Source: Actinoplanes philippinensis (GTDB lineage Bacteria; Actinomycetota; Actinomycetes; Mycobacteriales; Micromonosporaceae). Taken from it: a stretch of DNA of 64,000 nt. The translations under genes were made by a program, and so were the position numbers. This document shows, in pieces, positions 8,127-15,776 of this stretch. The DNA lies in assembly GCF_900113015.1 (NCBI RefSeq), contig NZ_FONV01000004.1, positions 434,001 through 498,000 on the forward strand, given 5' to 3'. Each line of letters begins with the position of its first letter. Position 1 is the first letter of the stretch. Below the pieces are notes generated by a model, which saw only the letters and a program-made list of their open reading frames with translations, was not told the DNA's origin and did no database searches.

Positions 8127-8152
8127 GATCACGCTGTGTCATCATCACGGGC

Positions 8153-8827
8153 ATGAGCGCTTGGGTCTACAACGACCGCCCCGACGGTGTGACGTTCCTG
8201 CCCGCCCGGATCACCGGCGAGGCCCGCACCGAGATCGAGGAGGAGATCTGGACCTGGATCGTGAAGGGTGAGGACGACCCGGCCGAGTTCGTCGACTACC
8301 TCGAGGACGACGAGGAGCGGCACGGCCTCACCGACGAGGAGCTGACCACGGCGTACGAGAGGGCGCTCGCCGTCCGCCGCGATCAGCAACGGTCGTGGGG
8401 CCCGGTGCGCAGCAACCTGACACAGGCCTTCGCCGAGCTCAACGCCCGCGGTGTCCTGGCCCGCGAGGACTTCAGCTGCTGCGGCACCTGCGCCTCCGCC
8501 GAGATCCACGACGAACGCGACGACTCCCGCCACTGGCGTGGCTACGTCTGGTACCACACCCAGGACACCGACTCGCTGATCGCCGACCCGAACGGCTCGG
8601 TCTACCTCGGCTACGGCGTCTACCCGCCGGAGGACTTCGACGAGGACGCGTACGAGTCGCTCTCCGACGACGAGAAGCGGGCCGCCTACCAGTCCGATCT
8701 GGAGCACCTGATGGACACGGTGGTCTTCCCGGTTCTGCAGGACCACGGCATGCGGGTCGTCTGGAACCGGGACCAGGCCAAACGCATCCTGGTCACCGGC
8801 GCCCAGTGGTACGCCCCGCTCGACTGA
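8153..8827 (+). CDS. DUF6891 domain protein
   Basis: A 224-residue acidic protein. The core contains LTQAFAELNARGVLAREDF, then a cysteine cluster SCCGTCASAEI and VWYHTQDTDSLI, the hallmark order of DUF6891 proteins of actinomycetes, whose function is unknown. The cysteines could bind a metal. The ATG at 8153 is chosen because residues upstream in the same frame belong to the SDR relic and the hairpin. No signal peptide or membrane segment is seen. Confidence 0.85.
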   Translation: MSAWVYNDRPDGVTFLPARITGEARTEIEEEIWTWIVKGEDDPAEFVDYLEDDEERHGLTDEELTTAYERALAVRRDQQRSWGPVRSNLTQAFAELNARGVLAREDFSCCGTCASAEIHDERDDSRHWRGYVWYHTQDTDSLIADPNGSVYLGYGVYPPEDFDEDAYESLSDDEKRAAYQSDLEHLMDTVVFPVLQDHGMRVVWNRDQAKRILVTGAQWYAPLD

Positions 8828-8865
8828 CCCCGGTCCTCGGCCGCCCGCACCCGTTCCGCACCCCG

Positions 8866-9039
8866 ATGACACCCACCGCGGCAATCGGACCGGCCGACCA
8901 GGGGGTCATGCAGACGCTTCTCACCGACCTCGCCACCCCGGTCATCACCGGTCTCGCCGGGATGCTCGGCGTCTACGCCGTCGAGGACATCCTCGGCCGG
9001 CTGCGCCGCTCCGGCCGCTGCCCGGAGCGCTGGCGCTGA
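8866..9039 (+). CDS. Small hypothetical protein with one hydrophobic segment
   Basis: A short frame of 57 residues between the DUF6891 and nitroreductase genes. It has a hydrophobic stretch (LATPVITGLAGMLGVYAV) followed by an arginine-rich tail with one cysteine (RLRRSGRCPERWR). An internal ATG at 8908 has GGGGG just upstream and would give 43 residues. The mix of a single hydrophobic helix and a basic tail could be a small membrane peptide, but nothing else supports coding. Confidence 0.35.
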   Translation: MTPTAAIGPADQGVMQTLLTDLATPVITGLAGMLGVYAVEDILGRLRRSGRCPERWR

Positions 9040-9043
9040 CCGG

Positions 9044-9706
9044 TCAGTCCAGGAACGTCACCGTCTCCGGCAGCGGGGCGCGGCGCGGACGGGGCGGGAC
9101 GGACGCCGGGTCGGCGAACCCGATCGACATGCCGCAGAACAGCAGGCGCCGGGGCGGCGGCGTGGTCACCCGGGCGACGCTGCGGTGGTATTCCGCCCAC
9201 ACCTCCTGCGTGCAGCTGTGCAGCCCCTCGGCCCGCAGCAGCAGCATCACCGTCTGGAGGTGGATGCCGACGTCCGCCCAACGCGGCGGTGGCATGTCCC
9301 GGTCCACGTAGTAGAACAGCGCGGTGCCGGCGCCGAAGCAGCTCCAGTTCTCGGCACGGATCCGGGCCCGGCCCGCGGCGTCGCCGCGCTGCACGCCGCG
9401 CCGGCCGTAGATGACCTCGCCGGCCGCCGCCATGCGCTCGCGATACGACGGGTCGAGGTCGGGCGGGTAGGTGGCGAACTCCCGCTCGTCGCCGGAGTCG
9501 CCGGCCGCGGCCCGCGCGGCGACCGTCTTCTTCAGCACCGCCAGCGCGTCACCGGCGACGACACAGACGTGCCAGGGCTGGATGTTGCTGCCCGACGGCG
9601 CGTCGGCGGCCGCTGCCAGCACCCGTCGCAGAGTCTCCCGCGGGACGGGCCGGCCGGTGAACCGGCGTATCGACTGCCGGGTGCGCACCGCCTGATAGAC
9701 GTCCAT
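9044..9706 (-). CDS. Nitroreductase-family protein
   Basis: A 220-residue flavoprotein of the nitroreductase fold. The N-terminus VRTRQSIRRFTGRPVPRETL and then APSGSNIQPWHVCVV are the FMN phosphate- and ring-binding segments. GIHLQTVMLLLRAEGLHSC lies in the second half, and LLFCGMSIGFAD matches the usual (V/L)xxGxxxGxxD element. Such enzymes reduce nitro compounds or quinones with NAD(P)H, normally as dimers in the cytosol. It stands alone, with the PIN-domain gene divergent at a distance of 28 bp. Confidence 0.93.
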   Translation of the reverse strand: MDVYQAVRTRQSIRRFTGRPVPRETLRRVLAAAADAPSGSNIQPWHVCVVAGDALAVLKKTVAARAAAGDSGDEREFATYPPDLDPSYRERMAAAGEVIYGRRGVQRGDAAGRARIRAENWSCFGAGTALFYYVDRDMPPPRWADVGIHLQTVMLLLRAEGLHSCTQEVWAEYHRSVARVTTPPPRRLLFCGMSIGFADPASVPPRPRRAPLPETVTFLD

Positions 9707-9722
9707 CAGCTCCCTCAGCCCC

Positions 9723-9728
9723 TACCCT
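9723..9728 (+). promoter_or_regulatory. Putative -10 box giving a leaderless PIN-domain mRNA
   Basis: TACCCT fits the actinobacterial TANNNT -10 consensus and ends six bases before the GTG at 9735, so transcription would start at or next to the start codon. No Shine-Dalgarno sequence is present, consistent with a leaderless transcript. No convincing -35 was found. Confidence 0.4.
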
Positions 9729-9734
9729 GAACCG

Positions 9735-10154
9735 GTGGCCCGCTATGTGATCGACGCTCCGACCCTGCTGCACCTCGTCGACAACGCTCTCGCCGTGGAT
9801 CCCGGCCATCAACTGGTCGCGCCGAACACCATCCGATCGGAGGCCCTGCATCTCCTGCTGCTCGACGTGCGCCGGGGTGAGCGTACCGACCGGGCGGCTC
9901 TGGAGACGCACGAGCGGATCACCGAGCTGAAGATGCGGCTGCTCGGCGACCGTGTCTCCCGGGCGACGGCGTGGCGGATCGCGCGGGAGAACGACTGGGA
10001 CACCCTGCGCGACGCCGAATACCTGGCGGTGACCCGGCTCCAGGCCGACGCCCTGGTCACGGTCGACCCCCGGCTGGCCGCGACAGCCACCGGCCTGGTC
10101 CCGGTCGAGTCCCTCGGCGCCCTGCTCGGCGGCAGCCGGCCGGACCCGGGTTAG
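9735..10154 (+). CDS. PIN-domain protein, orphan (no antitoxin visible)
   Basis: A 139-residue PIN-fold protein. The acidic metal-binding residues are in the expected places: Asp7 in VIDAPTLL, Glu36 in NTIRSEAL, Asp93 in LRDAEYLAVT, and Asp111 in ADALVTVDPRLA. PIN proteins are Mg2+-dependent RNases, often VapC toxins. A VapB-type antitoxin gene would normally sit just upstream, but the upstream gene is a divergent nitroreductase, so this is an orphan or a non-toxin PIN protein. Its stop overlaps the stop of the convergent VOC gene (TTAG at 10151-10154). Confidence 0.85.
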   Translation: MARYVIDAPTLLHLVDNALAVDPGHQLVAPNTIRSEALHLLLLDVRRGERTDRAALETHERITELKMRLLGDRVSRATAWRIARENDWDTLRDAEYLAVTRLQADALVTVDPRLAATATGLVPVESLGALLGGSRPDPG

Positions 10155-10567
10155 TGCAGGCAGAACTCATTGCCCTCCGGGTCGCGCAGCACGTACGTCA
10201 AAGGGCCCCTGTCGCTGTGTTTCTCGATCAGCGTGGCGCCCAGCAGGACCAGGCGCTCGACCTCCGCCTCCTTGCGGTGGCCGGCGACGTGGACGTCGAG
10301 GTGGACGCGGTTCTTGGCGGTCTTGCCCTCGGGGACCCGCTGGAAGAACAGGCGCGGCTCGAGCCCGGCCGGATCGCTGCACGCGGCCACGTCACGGAAC
10401 GCGGAACGGCCGTTGATGATGATCCGGTCGGCGGGATCCATCCGGCCGTCGCTGATCAGACTGTCGACGAGCGGGGCGTGGTCCTCGACGGCCACCCCGA
10501 AGACCTGCGCCCAGAAGGCGGCCTGGGCGTGCGGGTCGGCGCAGTCGAACGTCACCTGAGTCCTCAT
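10151..10567 (-). CDS. VOC-superfamily (glyoxalase-like) protein
   Basis: A 138-residue single-domain protein with two beta-alpha-beta-beta-beta modules. The N-terminal strand TQVTFDCADPHAQAAFWAQVFG and the C-terminal YVLRDPEGNEFCLH are diagnostic of the glyoxalase/bleomycin-resistance fold. The metal-ligand histidine appears in VHLDVHV. The ATG at 10567 starts the first strand; an upstream in-frame ATG at 10585 adds six unlikely residues. The substrate is not predictable. Confidence 0.87.
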   Translation of the reverse strand: MRTQVTFDCADPHAQAAFWAQVFGVAVEDHAPLVDSLISDGRMDPADRIIINGRSAFRDVAACSDPAGLEPRLFFQRVPEGKTAKNRVHLDVHVAGHRKEAEVERLVLLGATLIEKHSDRGPLTYVLRDPEGNEFCLH

Positions 10568-10640
10568 GACAAGCCATCCTGCCAACCGATGGTCACATAA
10601 TTCAGCGGAATCGATCGACGGGTTCTGTTAGACAGTTCCG

Positions 10641-11855
10641 ATGCCCGGACGCCGACGACTGATCCCGCTCGCCTGTGCCCTCGCCGTCGACATGTTCGGC
10701 AGTGGCCTCTTCCTGCCGATGTCGCTGCTGTATTTCACCGAGGTCGCCGGCCTGTCGCTGAGCACGGTCGGTGTGCTGCTGAGCGTCGCCACGGTCGCGT
10801 CGCTGCCCGTCCCGCTGCTGGTCGGGCACGTGGCGCACCGGTTCCGGCCGGTCGACCGGGTGATCCTGGCGCAGGTCGTGCAGGGCACGGCATTCCTGGC
10901 GTACGGGTGGGCGCGCTCCCCCGCGGCGGTGCTGGTCGTGGCCATGCTCGCGGCGGTCGGGCAACGGCTGTTCTGGTCGTCGTTCTTCTCCGTCGTCGCC
11001 GGGCTCGGCGAACCCGGTGAGGACCGGCAGCACACCGACCGGCGGTACGCGGTCACCGGCATGATCCAGATGGCGTCGATGGGCGCCGGCACCCTGGTCG
11101 GCGGGCTGGTCGTGGCGTACGGCTGGTACCGGCCGGTGGTCGGGGTCAACGCGGCGACCTTCCTGATCTCGGCGGTGCTGCTGCTCGCCGTGCCCCGCGA
11201 TTCGCCGGCCCCGGTGGGCGGACCGGTGGCCGGCGGCTATCGGGCGATGCTGCGCGACCGCCCCTACCTGCTGCTGATCGCGGTGAACACGATCTTCGCG
11301 CTGTGCAGCGTGTTCATCGGTGTCGCGTTGCCGGTCTACCTCATCGAGGCGCTGCCCACCCCGGACTGGCTGGTCGGGCCGCTGCTCGCGGCGAACACGG
11401 TGCTGCTCGCCTCCGGGCAGGCGCTCGCCGTCCGGGTGGTCCGGCCGCTGTCCCGGCCCCGTGGGCTTGCCCTGGCCGGCGTGCTGTGGGTGGTGTGGGC
11501 GCTGCTGTACGCGGCGGCGGTCCGGGTTCCGGGGGCGGCGCTCGTCCCGTACCTCCTGGTGGGGTTGATCTTCTTCGCCGCCGCCGACCTCATCCACGCG
11601 CCGCTGTCGAACGCCCTCTCTGCAGCGGCCGCCCCACCCGCGCAGCGGGACCGTTATCTGGCGGTCTACCAGTACTGTTTCGCCTTCGCCGGCATCATCG
11701 CGCCGGTCTTCTTCACCGCTCTGTACGCCCGCGGGCCGGCCGTGCCGTGGCTGGCGCTGGCCGCCGTCACGGCCGTCGCCACCGTCGTCGTGCACGCCCT
11801 CGACGGGTCGCTGACCGCCCGCGAGGAAGCCGCCCGCGAGCCGGCCGCCACCTGA
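10641..11855 (+). CDS. MFS transporter (drug-efflux type)
   Basis: A 404-residue permease with 12 predicted transmembrane helices and no signal peptide. Helix 1 (IPLACALAVDMFGSGLFLPMS) resembles multidrug MFS proteins, and loop 2-3 carries the shortened motif GHVAHRFRPVDRVILA. The gene is divergent from the VOC gene across 73 bp. TTAGAC a few bases upstream of the ATG could be part of a -10 box for a very short leader. The substrate is unknown. Confidence 0.85.
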   Translation: MPGRRRLIPLACALAVDMFGSGLFLPMSLLYFTEVAGLSLSTVGVLLSVATVASLPVPLLVGHVAHRFRPVDRVILAQVVQGTAFLAYGWARSPAAVLVVAMLAAVGQRLFWSSFFSVVAGLGEPGEDRQHTDRRYAVTGMIQMASMGAGTLVGGLVVAYGWYRPVVGVNAATFLISAVLLLAVPRDSPAPVGGPVAGGYRAMLRDRPYLLLIAVNTIFALCSVFIGVALPVYLIEALPTPDWLVGPLLAANTVLLASGQALAVRVVRPLSRPRGLALAGVLWVVWALLYAAAVRVPGAALVPYLLVGLIFFAAADLIHAPLSNALSAAAAPPAQRDRYLAVYQYCFAFAGIIAPVFFTALYARGPAVPWLALAAVTAVATVVVHALDGSLTAREEAAREPAAT

Positions 11856-11961
11856 CTTCGGGCCTCACTCGGCCCAGGAAAACCGCCGGTGGCTCATCTC
11901 GCGCCGCGATCAATCTCGGTCAGAGATCAGACCGGGCGCGGACGTGACCCGGCGGCGGCGC

Positions 11962-11979
11962 CCGGCACCGAGGTGCCGG
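11962..11979. terminator. Possible terminator between convergent MFS and DUF1877 genes
   Basis: CCGGCACC (11962-11969) and GGTGCCGG (11972-11979) form an 8-bp perfect stem around a GA centre. It lies just after the end of the DUF1877 gene on the minus strand and about 105 bp past the MFS stop, so it could serve both. There is no T-run. The rest of 11856-11983 shows no gene. Confidence 0.5.
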
Positions 11980-11983
11980 TCGT

Positions 11984-12487
11984 CTAGGTGATCATCAGGA
12001 GGATCGCCTGGTGGTCGGCGGCTGCGGTGCGGTAGAAGATGCGGAGGCCGGCGATCTCCTCGAGGAAGCCGTCGACCGGAACATCCTCGTCCCAGATGTC
12101 CGGGTAGATCTCGGCGGCTTTCATGGCGGAGCGGTCGAACCGGGCCCGGAGAGCGTCATCGGTGACGGCGTCGAGGGCCTCCGCGATCGCCCGGACGCGG
12201 TCGGCGGAGACGAGCCGGGCCGGGCCGTAGCCGCCGTCCTCGCCGATGTCGTCGCCGCCGAGGACCGCCGCACCGGCGAGGCCGTCACCGAGGCCCCACG
12301 CCGAGCCGGCGAGCAGGAAGTGCACGGCGTGCCAGGATTTGTCCAGATCCAGGTCGGGCTCCGGCATCCCATCGGCGTCGTCCTCGTCCTCGGACCCGAA
12401 CAGCAGCGTTTCCACCAGCGCCGGATCGGCGAGGACCGCATCGTGCTCGGCGGCGGACAGGCGGCGGCCGATCAGCTCCATTCCCAC
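11984..12487 (-). CDS. DUF1877 (YfbM-like) protein
   Basis: A 167-residue acidic protein that begins with the family pattern MGMELIGRRLS. It contains LDLDKSWHAVHFLLAG, GGDDIGEDGGYGPARLV and IYPDIWDED, all characteristic of DUF1877, a family of unknown function that includes E. coli YfbM. It is monocistronic and divergent from the DUF2332 gene with 40 bp between the start codons. Confidence 0.9.
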   Translation of the reverse strand: MGMELIGRRLSAAEHDAVLADPALVETLLFGSEDEDDADGMPEPDLDLDKSWHAVHFLLAGSAWGLGDGLAGAAVLGGDDIGEDGGYGPARLVSADRVRAIAEALDAVTDDALRARFDRSAMKAAEIYPDIWDEDVPVDGFLEEIAGLRIFYRTAAADHQAILLMIT

Positions 12488-12527
12488 GGGACGACCTTCT
12501 CACATCGACTGTGCCAAGATCGCTGGA

Positions 12528-13472
12528 ATGAGCACCGCTGCGACCTACACCGCGTTCGCCGATCGGGAAGCCCACGGCGTCTCCCCCACCTATGAGCGGC
12601 TGTCCCGGGCGGTGGCCGCGGACGAGACGCTCCACCGGCTGCTGGACGAGGTTCCGGAGGCGAAGCGGCAGCCGAACCTGCTGTTCGGGGTGGTGCGGCT
12701 GCTGGGCGGGCCGGTCGGCGACCCGGAGGCGTTCCACGATTTCACGGTCCGGCGCTGGGCGGAGATCGCGGCCGGTCTGCGTGCCCGCGCGACGCAGACG
12801 AACGAGCCCGGTCGATGCGCGGTGCTGCTGCCCGTACTGCAGAGCCTGCCGCAACCCCTCGCCCTGCTGGAGGTCGGCGCGTCGGCCGGGCTCGGGCTCT
12901 ATCCCGATCGGTACGCCTACCGCTACGGCGACCACCGTCTCGGCGACGGCGGCCCGGTTCTGGAGTGTGAGCTGACCGGGGCCGAGCCGCCGACCCGGCT
13001 GCCGGAGGTGGCGTGGCGGGCCGGGCTGGATCTCAACCCGCTGCGGGTGACCGATGCGGACGATGTCGCCTGGCTGGACGCGCTGATCTGGCCGGAACAC
13101 GAGCATCGCCGGGAGCGATTGCGGGCGGCCGCCGCGATCGCCGCCGCTGATCCTCCGCACCTGATCCGCGGTGACCTCGTCGACGATCTGCCGGCCCTGG
13201 CCGCCCAGGCGCCCGCGGAGGCGACGCTCGTCGTCTTCCACACGTCCGTGCTGTACCAGGTGCCGGAGCCGAAGCGGCTGGCGTTCGAGGAACTGGTCCG
13301 GACGTTGCCGGGCCATCGGATCTCGGTCGAGGCGCCCGGCCTGGTCCCGGTCGGGAAGCTGCCGCCCGCGCCGGACGACGCGCTGCACAACGTGGTCGCC
13401 CTCGACGGCGTGCCGCTGGCGTGGGCCCGCGGGCACGGTCAGGCGATGTCCTGGTTCGCGGACCGGCGTTGA
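12528..13472 (+). CDS. DUF2332 protein
   Basis: A 314-residue cytosolic protein. It shows LPVLQSLPQPLALLEVGASAG near residue 110, then a glycine-rich Rossmann-like region and VVFHTSVLYQVPEPKRLAF. These are recurring elements of the actinobacterial DUF2332 family; the LLEVGASAGL segment resembles SAM-binding loops, but activity is unproven. The ATG at 12528 follows CAAGAT (12515-12520), a possible -10 seven bases upstream, suggesting a leaderless transcript. Its 3' end overlaps the convergent kinase gene by 34 bp. Confidence 0.88.
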   Translation: MSTAATYTAFADREAHGVSPTYERLSRAVAADETLHRLLDEVPEAKRQPNLLFGVVRLLGGPVGDPEAFHDFTVRRWAEIAAGLRARATQTNEPGRCAVLLPVLQSLPQPLALLEVGASAGLGLYPDRYAYRYGDHRLGDGGPVLECELTGAEPPTRLPEVAWRAGLDLNPLRVTDADDVAWLDALIWPEHEHRRERLRAAAAIAAADPPHLIRGDLVDDLPALAAQAPAEATLVVFHTSVLYQVPEPKRLAFEELVRTLPGHRISVEAPGLVPVGKLPPAPDDALHNVVALDGVPLAWARGHGQAMSWFADRR

Positions 13473-14029
13473 TCGTCGATCCACCGTCGCAGGTCGGCCG
13501 CGGACTCCTCGACGGACCGGCCGGTCGTATCGATGACCGTCACCGCCCAGCCGGGGAGGTCGGCCCAGCGGTCCCAGCGCATCGGCTCCCAGCCGCCGGC
13601 GGTGATCGCCTCCGGGAGGTGCCACCGGTCGGCGGCGTGGGCCCGCTGCCATCGCGCCCAGCCGATGAACCTGTCGGTGGCGCGGTCGTCCCACTTGCCG
13701 GGGTCACGCTGCGCGAGGCGTTGCCGCCGCACGTCGTCGTCGACGTCGAGCAGGCACGCCGCGATGCCGTCGAGCAGCGGCGCCGACGGGCAGGCCAGCA
13801 CCTCGCCGAGCGGCGACTGGCCTGTGAGCAGCATGTCCAGGCCGTCGGCCTGGTACCGCAGCGCCTTCTGAAGCCAGCCCTCCAGGCTGCGGTGCCGCCA
13901 GACCAGGTCGGCGTCGTCCGGCACGCCGATCTCGTCGAAGTCGTGCCAGACCAGGCCGTCGATCGGCCCGCAGGCACGCACCGTGGTGGTTTTGCCGGAA
14001 CAGCTCGAACCGGAGATCGTCAACAGCAT
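13439..14029 (-). CDS. P-loop nucleotide-binding protein (kinase-like)
   Basis: A 196-residue protein with an N-terminal Walker A motif (SGSSCSGKTTT), the acidic segment WHDFDEIGVPDD and a lid-like region DDDVRRQRLAQRDPGKW. This resembles small AAA or adenylate-kinase-like proteins that phosphorylate small molecules. The ATG at 14029 is chosen because GGGAG lies six bases upstream and the P-loop strand follows at once. The start is only 11 bp from that of the divergent NUDIX gene, and the two share a palindromic ribosome-binding region. The substrate is unknown. Confidence 0.82.
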   Translation of the reverse strand: MLLTISGSSCSGKTTTVRACGPIDGLVWHDFDEIGVPDDADLVWRHRSLEGWLQKALRYQADGLDMLLTGQSPLGEVLACPSAPLLDGIAACLLDVDDDVRRQRLAQRDPGKWDDRATDRFIGWARWQRAHAADRWHLPEAITAGGWEPMRWDRWADLPGWAVTVIDTTGRSVEESAADLRRWIDDQRRSANQDIA

Positions 14030-14040
14030 CGGAGTCTCCC
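14030..14040. promoter_or_regulatory. Shared bidirectional Shine-Dalgarno palindrome
   Basis: The 11 bp between two divergent start codons contain GGAGTCTCC. On the plus strand GGAG (14031-14034) lies six bases before the NUDIX ATG at 14041. On the minus strand GGGAG (14040-14036) lies six bases before the kinase ATG at 14029. One palindrome thus provides ribosome-binding sites in both directions. The promoters must lie inside the coding regions. Confidence 0.75.
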
Positions 14041-14565
14041 ATGGAGCAGGTGAGCAGTCGCGTCGTCTATTCAAACCCGTGGATGACGGTACGGGAGGAC
14101 GAGATCCGCCGCCCGGACGGCACGCCCGGCATCTACGGCGTGGTGGAGAAACCGGACTTCGCGCTGGTCCTGCCCCGGTGGCGGGACGGGTTCTGGATGG
14201 TGGAGCAGTTCCGGTACCCGGTGGGGCGGCGGGCGTGGGAGTTCCCGCAGGGCAGCTGGGGCGCCGGCGCGTCGGGCGATCAGGCGTCCCTGGCGCGGCG
14301 CGAGCTCGCCGAGGAGACCGGGCTGCGCGCCTCCTCGATGAGCCATCTCGGTCATCTCTACGAGGCGTACGGCTACTGCACGCAGGGTTTCGACGTCTAC
14401 CTGGCCACCGGCCTCGCCGAGGGTGAGCCGGACCGGGAGGTGACCGAGCAGGACATGATCCACCGGGCGTTCACCGACGAGGAGATCACCACCATGATCC
14501 GTACCGGCCGGATCGTCGACGCCCCCTCGCTGGCCGCGCTCACCCTGTACCGTCTCGGCGCATGA
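14041..14565 (+). CDS. NUDIX hydrolase (ADP-ribose pyrophosphatase-like)
   Basis: A 174-residue protein with the layout of ADP-ribose/nucleotide-sugar pyrophosphatases: WMTVREDEI, a strand ending MVEQFRYPVGRRAWEFPQG, then the Nudix box ending RRELAEETGL. The second half of the box (REL-x-EE-x-GL) is intact and provides the metal-binding glutamates. The first glutamate of the consensus is not in register (GAGASGDQ), so the box is degenerate at that end. Activity is expected but uncertain. The ATGA overlap at 14562-14565 couples it to a small membrane protein gene. Confidence 0.9.
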   Translation: MEQVSSRVVYSNPWMTVREDEIRRPDGTPGIYGVVEKPDFALVLPRWRDGFWMVEQFRYPVGRRAWEFPQGSWGAGASGDQASLARRELAEETGLRASSMSHLGHLYEAYGYCTQGFDVYLATGLAEGEPDREVTEQDMIHRAFTDEEITTMIRTGRIVDAPSLAALTLYRLGA

Positions 14566-14774
14566 ACAAGGTGGAGCGACGCGCCGACACCGCCCGCATC
14601 CTCGGCACCATGGCGATCCTGACCGGGCTGCTGATCGCCGGGATCGGGCTGGCCACCGACGCCACCCCGGTGAAGGGCTACTTCTTCGCCGCCCTGCTCG
14701 TGATCATCGGGTCGGGGCTGCGCCTGGAGGCCGCCGTCACATCGACGTCCGCCGCGTCGGCATCCGGCCGATGA
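14562..14774 (+). CDS. Small two-helix membrane protein
   Basis: A 70-residue protein with two hydrophobic segments (ILGTMAILTGLLIAGIGLA and GYFFAALLVIIGSGLRLE) and a short basic start MNKVERR. The 4-bp ATGA overlap with the NUDIX stop indicates translational coupling. No family was recognised. A serine/alanine-rich tail ends about 30 bp before the putative promoter of the riboswitch transcript. Confidence 0.65.
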   Translation: MNKVERRADTARILGTMAILTGLLIAGIGLATDATPVKGYFFAALLVIIGSGLRLEAAVTSTSAASASGR

Positions 14775-14778
14775 CACC

Positions 14779-14808
14779 TTGCCCCGGCCACCGGCGCCGC
14801 CATAGCCT
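14779..14808 (+). promoter_or_regulatory. Possible promoter for the riboswitch transcript
   Basis: TTGCCC (14779-14784) and TAGCCT (14803-14808) are separated by 18 bp and resemble housekeeping -35 and -10 boxes. Transcription would start near 14815, just at the 5' edge of the aptamer described next. Confidence 0.4.
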
Positions 14809-14810
14809 GG

Positions 14811-14901
14811 CCGGACACGACTGGCGCGGGTGGGTCACCACCGGGGAGTGACGTCGGGAGCATCGACCGCCTGGGTGCTCCTCCGTCACCGGATGAGGAG
14901 C
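14811..14901 (+). promoter_or_regulatory. ZTP/ZMP (pfl) riboswitch with translational switch
   Basis: The conserved pieces of the ZTP aptamer occur in order. CGACTGGCG is at 14818-14826. The P2 hairpin is GGTGG/CCACC (14829-14833/14838-14842), followed at once by GGGGAG (14843-14848). The P3 hairpin GGAGCA/TGCTCC (14857-14862/14876-14881) has a loop containing CCGCCTGGG (14867-14875). The pseudoknot GGCG (14823-14826) with CGCC (14868-14871) can form. GCTCCTC (14877-14883), which overlaps the P3 3' strand, is exactly complementary to GAGGAGC (14895-14901), the ribosome-binding site of the next gene. P3 formation on ligand binding would therefore free the ribosome-binding site. ZTP and ZMP accumulate when 10-formyl-tetrahydrofolate is short. 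Confidence 0.86.
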
Positions 14902-14906
14902 TGCCC

Positions 14907-15773
14907 GTGACCACCCATCGGATCCTGCATCTGTCCGACCCGCACATGACCGGGTCCGGCTTCGACGAGGACGGGGTCGACGCGGCCGGCTCGCTGGACC
15001 GGATCCTGCGTGACGCGCGGTTCGTGCCGGACATCGACGTCGTCCTGGTGACCGGGGACATCGCCGACGACGGGTCGGCCGAGGGGTGTGCGGCGGTGCT
15101 GCAGCGGGTGGGGGCGTTCGCCCGGGAGCGCGGGGTGCCGCACGTCTACACGACCGGCAACCACGACGCCCGGGAGCCGTTCGCGACGGTGTTCGGCAGC
15201 GCCCATCGCGGGGCGGACGGCGCGGACCTCGGGGAGAGCGGGCCGGACCGGTCGGCGGTCAGCGAGGTGGGCGGGCTGCGGATCATCACGCTGGACAGTC
15301 TGGTGCCCGGCTCGGTGCACGGTGTGGTGAGCGAGGAGCAGCTGGCCTGGCTGGGTCGGCTGTTGTCGCGGCCGGCGCCGGCCGGCTCGGTGGTGGCCCT
15401 GCACCATCCGCCGATCGCGATCGGCACGTCGCCGTCGATGGCGGACGTCAACCTGCGCAACGGCGGGCGGCTCGCCGAGGTGCTGGCCGGAAGTGACGTA
15501 CGGGCGGTGCTGTGCGGTCACTACCACGCCCAGGTGTCGGGGTTCGTGAGCGGGATCCCGGTGTGGGTGACGCCCGGAGTGGTCACCCGCATCGACCTGA
15601 CCGCGCCGTCACATCTGGTGCGCGGGGTGCTCGGCGCGGGCGCGACGGTCGTGGACCTGGGCGGCCCGTACTCGCCGATGTTCCATCTGCTGCAGGCGCG
15701 GGATCCGCGGGCGGGTGAGCAGGTGTATCTGGTGGACTCGCGCTCCGGCACGGACGCGCCCGCCGAGGAGTAG
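14907..15773 (+). CDS. Calcineurin-like metallophosphoesterase under riboswitch control
   Basis: A 288-residue enzyme of the CpdA/Icc type. Metal ligands are seen in LSDPH, VLVTGDIADDG, TTGNHD, ALHHPP and LCGHYHAQ, so the five metallophosphoesterase motifs (DxH, GDxxD, GNHD, H, GHxH) are intact. It hydrolyses phosphomonoesters or diesters with two metal ions; family members include cyclic-nucleotide phosphodiesterases. The GTG at 14907 is six bases after GAGGAG. The upstream ZTP riboswitch suggests a substrate or role tied to purine intermediates or folate stress, which is inference. It ends at a strong bidirectional terminator. Confidence 0.9.
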   Translation: MTTHRILHLSDPHMTGSGFDEDGVDAAGSLDRILRDARFVPDIDVVLVTGDIADDGSAEGCAAVLQRVGAFARERGVPHVYTTGNHDAREPFATVFGSAHRGADGADLGESGPDRSAVSEVGGLRIITLDSLVPGSVHGVVSEEQLAWLGRLLSRPAPAGSVVALHHPPIAIGTSPSMADVNLRNGGRLAEVLAGSDVRAVLCGHYHAQVSGFVSGIPVWVTPGVVTRIDLTAPSHLVRGVLGAGATVVDLGGPYSPMFHLLQARDPRAGEQVYLVDSRSGTDAPAEE

Positions 15774-15776
15774 AAA

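Noticed and set aside
9735..10154. VapBC toxin-antitoxin module
   Set aside because: Only the PIN protein is present; no antitoxin gene overlaps or precedes it.
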